From Streptomyces sp. NBC_00273 (lineage in GTDB: Bacteria; Actinomycetota; Actinomycetes; Streptomycetales; Streptomycetaceae), in assembly GCF_036178145.1 (NCBI RefSeq), contig NZ_CP108067.1:3968001-4032000 (forward strand): a DNA stretch of 64,000 nt, in the 5' to 3' direction. How positions within the stretch are numbered: the first letter of the stretch is position 1; the number at the start of each line of letters is the position of its first letter. Below, one piece after another: positions 58,779 to 64,000 of the stretch. The position numbers were made by a program, and so were the translations under genes. Under the pieces are notes generated by a model. It was not told where the DNA came from, made no database searches, and saw only the letters and a list, made by a program, of their open reading frames with translations.

Positions 58779-59423
58779 TCAGGCAGGACCCAGGATGCGG
58801 GGACTCAGGGCCCCGCACGGAACGAGCTCGACCTCGGCTCCCGCGTCGCGCAGGTCGGTGAGGACGAGCTCGTCGTACATCAGCAGGCCGGACTGCTCCG
58901 GCCAGACGATCGCCCAGAGCCACAAGCCGCGCGCCTCGCCGGCGAAGACCGCGCGGTCGTCGGGGCCGCCGCCCACGTGCCACAGCGGCGTCGGGCGGCC
59001 GGCCGCGACCACCTTGGCGTGGGGCGGCGCCGATACGTTGATGGCCGAGCCGGGGTCGACGCCGTCGATGCCCGCGTACCGCGCACCGAGGCCCACGCCC
59101 AGCTCCTCCGCGATCAGCAAGAGCTCACCGATCCCGCCCAGTGGGCCGGGGCCGGAACAGGCCACCGCCGTCGCCCGGCCACCGCCCCGGTCGTCACCGG
59201 CGGACGCCACCCCGGTGAACAGCCACCCCACCGGCAGCGGCCACGGCATCCACACCGGCACCCGCGCCCGGTGCACCACCACGCTCAGGCCTTCGACGCT
59301 CGGCGGGATGACGGGTTGCAGGGGGTGGACAGCACCGTGCACCGCGCACTGCCAGGAGTCGGAGAAGAGTCCGGGCGCCCTGACCCGGCCACCGCACTTC
59401 GGGCAACTTGGTTCACCCCTCAT
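58779..59423 (-). CDS. DUF6758 family protein
   Basis: A 214-residue protein of the actinobacterial DUF6758 family. A zinc knuckle (CPKCGG near residue 7, then WQCAVHG) starts it; the rest is a globular domain with GWLFTGVASAGDDRGG and MYDELVLTDLRDAG. The function is unknown. ATG start at 59423. Confidence 0.82.
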   Translation of the reverse strand: MRGEPSCPKCGGRVRAPGLFSDSWQCAVHGAVHPLQPVIPPSVEGLSVVVHRARVPVWMPWPLPVGWLFTGVASAGDDRGGGRATAVACSGPGPLGGIGELLLIAEELGVGLGARYAGIDGVDPGSAINVSAPPHAKVVAAGRPTPLWHVGGGPDDRAVFAGEARGLWLWAIVWPEQSGLLMYDELVLTDLRDAGAEVELVPCGALSPRILGPA

Positions 59424-59483
59424 AAGAAGCCACGCTCCTCCCCGCCCGGCCCCCAGTCAAGGCACGCTCACCCGTCCGGGCCC

Positions 59484-60068
59484 TCAGTCGAGTGCGACGG
59501 CGCTACGCAAAGGGTCCCGCAGGTCCGTGCCGCGCGCGAGCCAGCGTTCCTGGAGGGCGGCCGCTCCGTGCACGCGCTTCCAGGCGGCCTCGTTCGCCGT
59601 CATCGGCAGCAAGGGGAGGAAGTGGACCGGGTCCATGGGCTCGTCGAGCTCCAGGTCCTCGACCAGACCGCCCGGTTCCGCCACGAGGACGGAACTGAAG
59701 GGGGCCCCGTCCCACAGTGGTTCGCCCACGTCGAGCGAGGCCCCCGGTGCCACGATCAGCCCCTCGACTTGGGGGGACGCGGCCAGCACCGCGAGCGGCC
59801 GCAGGAGTTTGTCGGTGGCCGCAAGGCCCGCCCGTACGGTCAGCACGAGCTCGGCGCGCGGGCCCCGTACGGGGTCGGCGACCACGGCGGTCGGATCGGT
59901 CATCGGGTGCGCGGACATCCCGAGGGTCGCGTACCGCACGAGGTCGCCCTCGGCGAAACGGAGTACCTCGATGCGGTCGGTGCCCAGGAAGGTGACGGCG
60001 GCGCGTGCGTCGGGTTCACCGAACGCCGTGCGCAGCCGGGCCTCCACGAGAGCCAGAATTTCTGCCAT
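59484..60068 (-). CDS. suppressor-of-fused (SUFU) domain protein
   Basis: A 194-residue protein that resembles bacterial SUFU-domain proteins (VLRFAEGDLVRYATLGMSAH, RAELVLTVRAGL, FLPLLPMTANEAAWKRVHGA). Bacterial SUFU proteins are often associated with SUKH-like immunity proteins and toxin systems, but no toxin is nearby. ATG start at 60068. It is upstream of the DUF6758 gene on the same strand. Confidence 0.78.
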   Translation of the reverse strand: MAEILALVEARLRTAFGEPDARAAVTFLGTDRIEVLRFAEGDLVRYATLGMSAHPMTDPTAVVADPVRGPRAELVLTVRAGLAATDKLLRPLAVLAASPQVEGLIVAPGASLDVGEPLWDGAPFSSVLVAEPGGLVEDLELDEPMDPVHFLPLLPMTANEAAWKRVHGAAALQERWLARGTDLRDPLRSAVALD

Positions 60069-60458
60069 GAAGCGAGCATAGAACTCGTATCAGGCGGGTA
60101 AAGGGCGGGTCTTGACCATCCGTCGGCTGATAGTGTTGACAGCTGTTCGGGGCCGCACGCAGAAGCGGTGTTTCAGTGCCCCGGCAACAGGACGTCCCTC
60201 ACGGGGGACCGGCCGGAGGAGGTGGGGCTGCGGTGGACCGAAGTCGATCGTGCAGTACCAATCGCTCTTCCACTTCTGTGACGGGCGCATCCCGCCCCCT
60301 TTGATCTGCTCGATCCGTCTGATCCGCTGATCAGTAGAAGAGCGACGGCAGAACGTTTGTCCTCCCGTCCTGTTCCCTCCCCCGCCCGGGCCTGCCCGCC
60401 TGCGGTGGAGGGTCTCCCACCCGTACGGTCCGCAGCCGTGCGCGAGAAGGAGCCTGCC
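60069..60458. other. 390-bp spacer upstream of corA
   Basis: The spacer between the SUFU-like gene and corA shows no gene. TTGACA occurs near 60137 and TTGACC near 60111, but neither has a fitting -10. I see no Mg-responsive M-box and no terminator. Confidence 0.4.
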
Positions 60459-61574
60459 ATGTCGATGCTGCCCTACCTGCGTGCCGCCGTTCGCCCGGCC
60501 CTGCGCAGGGCCACCCCCGTACAGCCCGGCTACGACACCACGCGCGACCCGTCGGCGAGCAGCGCGGTCGTCGACTGCGCCGTGTACCGCGACGGGCGGC
60601 GGATGCTGGGCCCGGCATGTCTGACGCCCCGTGAGGCGATGCGCCGGGTCCGCGAGGACGGCGGGTTCGCCTGGATCGGCCTGCACGAGCCGACGGAGGC
60701 CGAGTTCGCGGGGATCGCCGCGACCTTCGGACTGCACCCGCTGGCCGTGGAGGACGCCGTGCACGCGCACCAGCGCCCGAAGCTGGAGCGCTACGACGAC
60801 ACCCTCTTCACCGTCTTCAAGACGATCCACTACATCGACCACGCCGAACTGACCGCCACCAGCGAGGTGGTGGAGACCGGCGAGGTGATGTGCTTCACCG
60901 GCCCCGACTTCGTCATCACCGTCCGGCACGGCGGACAGGGCTCCCTCAAGGGACTGCGCCACCGCCTCCAGGACGACCCGGACCTGCTCGCCAAGGGCCC
61001 CTCGTCGGTCCTGCACTCCATCGCCGACCACGTGGTCGACGGCTACATCGCGGTCGCGGCGGCGGTGCAGGACGACATCGACGAGGTGGAGAGCGAGGTC
61101 TTCGCCGCCCCCGCCAAGGGCAGTGCGCGCGGCGGCGACGCGGGCCGCATCTACCAGCTCAAGCGCGAGGTGCTGGAGTTCAAGCGGGCGGTCTCACCGT
61201 TGCTGCGTCCGATGGAGCTGCTGAGCGAGCGGCCGATGCGGCTGGTGGACCCGGACATCCAGAAGTACTTCCGCGACGTCGCCGACCACCTGGCGCGGGT
61301 CCACGAGCAGGTGGTGGGCTTCGACGAGTTGCTGAACTCGATCCTCCAGGCCAATCTCGCGCAGGCGACGGTCGCCCAGAACGAGGACATGCGCAAGATC
61401 ACCTCCTGGGCGGCGATCATCGCCGTGCCGACGATGATCTGCGGCGTGTACGGGATGAACTTCGATCACATGCCGGAACTCCACTGGCGGTACGGCTACC
61501 CGATGGTGATGGTCGCGATCGTCGCCTCCTGCTTCACCATCCACCGCGCGCTGCGCCGCAACGGCTGGCTCTGA
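60459..61574 (+). CDS. corA: magnesium/cobalt transporter CorA
   Basis: A 371-residue CorA. A large cytoplasmic domain is followed by two membrane helices and the ion-selectivity motif GMN in CGVYGMNFDHMPEL near residue 330. It lets Mg2+ or Co2+ in through a pentameric channel. The ATG at 60459 has GAAGGAG six bases upstream, so the longer frame 5' is not used. A second Mg transporter gene (MgtE type) lies 1.7 kb downstream. Confidence 0.94.
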   Translation: MSMLPYLRAAVRPALRRATPVQPGYDTTRDPSASSAVVDCAVYRDGRRMLGPACLTPREAMRRVREDGGFAWIGLHEPTEAEFAGIAATFGLHPLAVEDAVHAHQRPKLERYDDTLFTVFKTIHYIDHAELTATSEVVETGEVMCFTGPDFVITVRHGGQGSLKGLRHRLQDDPDLLAKGPSSVLHSIADHVVDGYIAVAAAVQDDIDEVESEVFAAPAKGSARGGDAGRIYQLKREVLEFKRAVSPLLRPMELLSERPMRLVDPDIQKYFRDVADHLARVHEQVVGFDELLNSILQANLAQATVAQNEDMRKITSWAAIIAVPTMICGVYGMNFDHMPELHWRYGYPMVMVAIVASCFTIHRALRRNGWL

Positions 61575-61646
61575 GCCGGCCCGCCCCGGGTCCCGCGGGC
61601 CGGGACGCCGGCTCGCGCGCGGGGGGCGACCCCCTACCCTGTCGGC

Positions 61647-62162
61647 ATGACTCTCAGCACGCTCGACCTGGCCCTCGTCGAGGAGGCCACCAAGAAGTCC
61701 GGCCTGATCTGGGTGCGCGGCGACGGGGCCGACCGCGCCCTGTGGCACGCCTGGGTGGACGGCGCGGCCCACGTGCTGGGCGACGGGCCCGGCGAGCAGC
61801 CGTTTCCGGGGCTGGCGGACGGCGCGAGTGCCGAGGTGACCGTACGGAGCAAGGACAAGGGCGGCCGACTGGTGGCCTGGACGGCGACGGTACGGGAGCT
61901 GCCGCCCCGCGGCGAGGAGTGGGCGGCGGCGGTCGCCGAGCTCAAGGGCAAGCGGCTGAACGCGCCCGACGCGCAGGACATGACCGAGCGGTGGGCGCGG
62001 GAGTGCCGGCTGCTGCGGCTGGAGCCGGAATCGGTCCGGTCGCAGCTCCCGGACGGCTCGCTCGTCGCGGTTCCGCTGCCGTCCCCGGCGACGACCCGCC
62101 GGGCCGTCCCGGCGGCCCTGCCGAAGCTGCTGCTGAAGCGCAAGAAGGCCGCCCGGGGCTGA
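61647..62162 (+). CDS. conserved actinobacterial protein
   Basis: A 171-residue protein with a fold that resembles small FMN-binding/PNPOx-like proteins (DLALVEEATKKSGLIWVRGD, ADRALWHAWVDGAAHVLGDG) and a basic C-terminus (KLLLKRKKAARG). No cofactor site is certain. The ATG at 61647 lacks a strong site. The role is unknown. Confidence 0.75.
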   Translation: MTLSTLDLALVEEATKKSGLIWVRGDGADRALWHAWVDGAAHVLGDGPGEQPFPGLADGASAEVTVRSKDKGGRLVAWTATVRELPPRGEEWAAAVAELKGKRLNAPDAQDMTERWARECRLLRLEPESVRSQLPDGSLVAVPLPSPATTRRAVPAALPKLLLKRKKAARG

Positions 62163-62207
62163 CCCTGCCGCAAGACGCCCGGCGCTCGCCCGGCTCCGGC
62201 CGCGACC

Positions 62208-62252
62208 GGATCCACCGGATCCACCGGATCCACCGGATCCACCGGATCCACC
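62208..62252. repeat. GGATCCACC x5 tandem repeat
   Basis: Five perfect 9-base GGATCCACC units lie between the conserved protein and the convergent lipoprotein gene. The same unit is used inside the DUF3152 gene (48.96-49.07 kb). Confidence 0.9.
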
Positions 62253-62265
62253 GACCAGCGGAGCG

Positions 62266-63057
62266 TTACGGCTTCGTCGGGTTCGCGCCCTGGCCGGAGC
62301 CCTTGGAGGGGGCCGGGGCGGGGGCGCCGCCCTGGTCCTTGGTCGTCGGCAGCTGGGACCCGTAGTCGACCGTCTGGTCCTGCGCGGGTGCCTCCAGCGG
62401 AAACGTCTTGCCCCACTCGGCGAGCTCGACCCGCCCGGCGCCGCCCGCCCGCTCCAACATCAACGGGTACGGGGTGCCCTCCAGCGAGACCGACAGCTTG
62501 CCGCCCTTGCCCTCGTTCGCCGTGACCTGGACCGCGCGGGTGTGCCCGACCTTGGTGTACGCGCCCTTGGCGAGCTTGCCCTCCAGCCCGAGCAGTCCGT
62601 CCAGCAGCACGTCCATGTCGGTGAAGCCGCGGAACTGCTTGTACGAGGGGTCGCCCTCGGGCACCTTCACGAACTTGTCGCCGAGCTTGCCGGCCGAGTC
62701 GGACTGGCCCCAGAACGCCGCGCTCGCCTTCAGGTACAGCTGCTCGCCCACGCGCAGCAGCTGGAAGGTGTCCTCGTTGGACTTCACCTCGCCGGAGCCG
62801 CCGTCCGCCTTCAGCCGCATGTCGAGGGTGAAGGACTTTCCGCCGCTCACCAACGTGCCGGACAGGTGCACCGAGTCGGCCTCCGTCGCGGCCGCCTTCG
62901 CCTTCGCCTCGATCTTGTCGGCGGACAGCTTGCCGACGCCGTTCGTGCCCTCGTCGGGGTCCTCCCCGCAGCCCGTACCGGTGACGGCGAGGCCCGCGCA
63001 CAACACACCGATGAAGGCGGCCCGGCGCAGCCGCGCGGCAGGGAAGTAGGCGGTCAC
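62266..63057 (-). CDS. LppX/LprAFG-like lipoprotein
   Basis: A 263-residue secreted lipoprotein. A signal peptide ends at Cys in GLAVTGTGCGEDPDE (lipobox is atypical, TGTGC). The mature part resembles the LppX/LprAFG lipid-binding fold (TEADSVHLSGTLVSGGKSFT, LRVGEQLYLKASAAFWGQS). Such proteins carry lipids or glycolipids across the envelope. The C-terminus is a Pro/Gly-rich tail. The GTG at 63057 has GAGAGG nine bases upstream. Confidence 0.82.
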   Translation of the reverse strand: MTAYFPAARLRRAAFIGVLCAGLAVTGTGCGEDPDEGTNGVGKLSADKIEAKAKAAATEADSVHLSGTLVSGGKSFTLDMRLKADGGSGEVKSNEDTFQLLRVGEQLYLKASAAFWGQSDSAGKLGDKFVKVPEGDPSYKQFRGFTDMDVLLDGLLGLEGKLAKGAYTKVGHTRAVQVTANEGKGGKLSVSLEGTPYPLMLERAGGAGRVELAEWGKTFPLEAPAQDQTVDYGSQLPTTKDQGGAPAPAPSKGSGQGANPTKP

Positions 63058-63244
63058 GGGCGGGTGCCTCTCGTCGGTCGTCTGCGAGCAGCAGGCAGCG
63101 TACCCGCCCGTACCTCGCGCCCCGCGACCGCGCCCCGATGTTCGCCCGCCCCCGGCCGGACCGCCCCACCAGGACGCTTTCGGGCGGCACGGGCTAGCCT
63201 GAGGGGCGGCATGACTCTTGATCGACGCACTAGGAGGCGCTCGG

Positions 63245-64000
63245 ATGGCTGCAGGCGCCCCGCGGATCTTCGTCTCGCATCTGTCGGGTGTGCCCGTCTT
63301 CGATCCCAACGGCGACCAGGTCGGCCGGGTCCGCGACCTCGTGGCGATGCTCCGGGTCGGCGGGCGCCCGCCGCGGCTGCTGGGCCTGGTGGTCGAGGTC
63401 GTCAGCCGGCGGCGGATCTTCCTGCCCATGACCCGGGTCACCGGTGTGGAGTCCGGCCAGGTCATCACCACCGGTGTGATCAACATGCGGCGGTTCGAGC
63501 AGCGCCCGACCGAACGCCTGGTCCTGGGCGAGCTGCTGGACCGGCGGGTGACGCTGGTCGCGAGCGGCGAGGAGGTCACCGTCCTGGACGTGGCCATCCA
63601 GCAGCTGCCGGCCCGCCGGGACTGGGAGATCGACCGGATCTTCGTACGGAAGGGCAAGTCGGGGGCGCTGCGCCGGCGCGGCGAGGCCCTGACGGTGGAG
63701 TGGTCGGCGGTGACGGGCTTCTCGCTGGAGGAGCACGGGCAGGGCGCCGAGAACCTGGTCGCCACCTTCGAGCAGATGCGCCCGGCCGACGTGGCGAACG
63801 TGCTGCACCACCTGACGCCGAAGCGGCGCGCCGAGGTGGCCAACGCCCTCGACGACGACCGGCTCGCGGACGTGCTGGAGGAGCTCCCCGAGGACGAGCA
63901 GGTGGAGATCCTCGGCAAGCTGAAGGAGGAGCGCGCCGCAGACGTCCTGGAGGCGATGGACCCGGACGACGCGGCCGACCTGCTCTCGGAGCTGCCGGAG
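63245..64000 (+). CDS. MgtE-type magnesium transporter N-terminal region (partial)
   Basis: At least 252 codons are visible; the 3' end is outside the window. The N-terminus (~1-160) has two PRC-barrel-like segments (FVSHLSGVPVFDPNGDQVGR), then an MgtE N-domain of helical repeats (PADVANVLHHLTPKRRAEVA, DVLEELPEDEQVEILGKL, DDAADLLSELPE). CBS domains and membrane part would follow. Whether it conducts Mg2+ or is a membrane-less relative cannot be decided from the part seen. The ATG at 63245 has GGAGG upstream. Confidence 0.85.
   Translation, partial: MAAGAPRIFVSHLSGVPVFDPNGDQVGRVRDLVAMLRVGGRPPRLLGLVVEVVSRRRIFLPMTRVTGVESGQVITTGVINMRRFEQRPTERLVLGELLDRRVTLVASGEEVTVLDVAIQQLPARRDWEIDRIFVRKGKSGALRRRGEALTVEWSAVTGFSLEEHGQGAENLVATFEQMRPADVANVLHHLTPKRRAEVANALDDDRLADVLEELPEDEQVEILGKLKEERAADVLEAMDPDDAADLLSELPE

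Noticed and set aside
60069..60458. Mg-sensing riboswitch before corA
   Set aside because: No M-box-like paired elements or terminator/antiterminator pair could be traced.
62208..62252. CRISPR array
   Set aside because: The 9-base units are directly adjacent with no spacers, so this is a simple tandem repeat.
1..64000. tRNA, rRNA, prophage or transposase
   Set aside because: No cloverleaf, rRNA segment, integrase or transposase motif was seen on either strand.

Overview
The window is a GC-rich actinobacterial chromosome segment, almost certainly Streptomyces. Support: GTG starts are common, G/C dominates third codon positions, a WhiB-family regulator with an AT-hook is present, genes overlap as ATGA or GTGA, GGAAT-N18-GTT (SigR-type) promoters occur, and GC-rich palindromes of the kind scattered through Streptomyces genomes are present. 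No tRNA, rRNA, CRISPR array, phage or insertion sequence was seen. Almost every gene reads as chromosomal core; only 37.4-47.7 kb looks accessory.

The backbone follows the order of the Mycobacterium tuberculosis Rv3193c-Rv3211 neighbourhood (gene numbers recalled, not searched). From the left: UPF0182 membrane protein (1-1687), PPA1309-family protein, PDZ/S16 protease, moaE, an SDR protein, DUF2342 zincin-like protein, NUDIX hydrolase, then a Streptomyces-type TerD/AIM24 triplet (8.1-11.2 kb). Next come a SprT/YgjP-like metalloprotease, a degenerate ThiF/E1-like protein, an AarF/ABC1 kinase, a zinc-ribbon protein, and wblC (whiB7) with a coupled downstream gene and a 5' leader that reads as a complete ribosome-controlled attenuator (15.2-16.5 kb). 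Then uvrD2, a mycoredoxin with a SigR-type promoter, nudC, an M20 dipeptidase, the helicase-nuclease pair adnB/adnA (21.7-29.5 kb) and an alkyltransferase-like protein.

From 30.2 to 37.3 kb: a large kinase-like/UPF0104 membrane protein, a SUKH-4-type protein, a secreted tripeptidyl-aminopeptidase-like lipoprotein and moeZ. Between moeZ and the DUF3152 gene (neighbours in M. tuberculosis) sits about 10.7 kb of extra genes: a four-gene set with a PelF-like GT4 glycosyltransferase, a multi-pass membrane protein, a nucleotide-sugar epimerase-like protein and a spherulin-4/GH135-like protein; then a four-gene peptide-type ABC transporter preceded by a candidate leaderless leader peptide. GC-rich repeats have entered coding sequence in this block.

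From 48.1 kb the shared order resumes: DUF3152 protein, alpha/beta hydrolase, small acidic protein, TetR regulator (position of mycobacterial FasR), DUF3107 protein, small membrane protein, ferritin-like protein and a DEAD-box RNA helicase that appears to start at CTG. The last 8 kb holds an alpha/beta hydrolase, a 50-residue protein under a SigR-type promoter, MarC, a PHP phosphoesterase, DUF6758 and SUFU-like proteins, CorA, a small conserved protein, a lipoprotein and the 5' part of an MgtE-type protein that runs off the window.

Themes: genome maintenance (UvrD2, AdnAB, ATL), thiol/oxidative and antibiotic stress (three SigR-type promoters; WblC with its attenuator), sulfur/molybdopterin chemistry (MoaE, MoeZ), Mg transport (CorA, MgtE), and a possible Pel- or galactosaminogalactan-like polysaccharide pathway.
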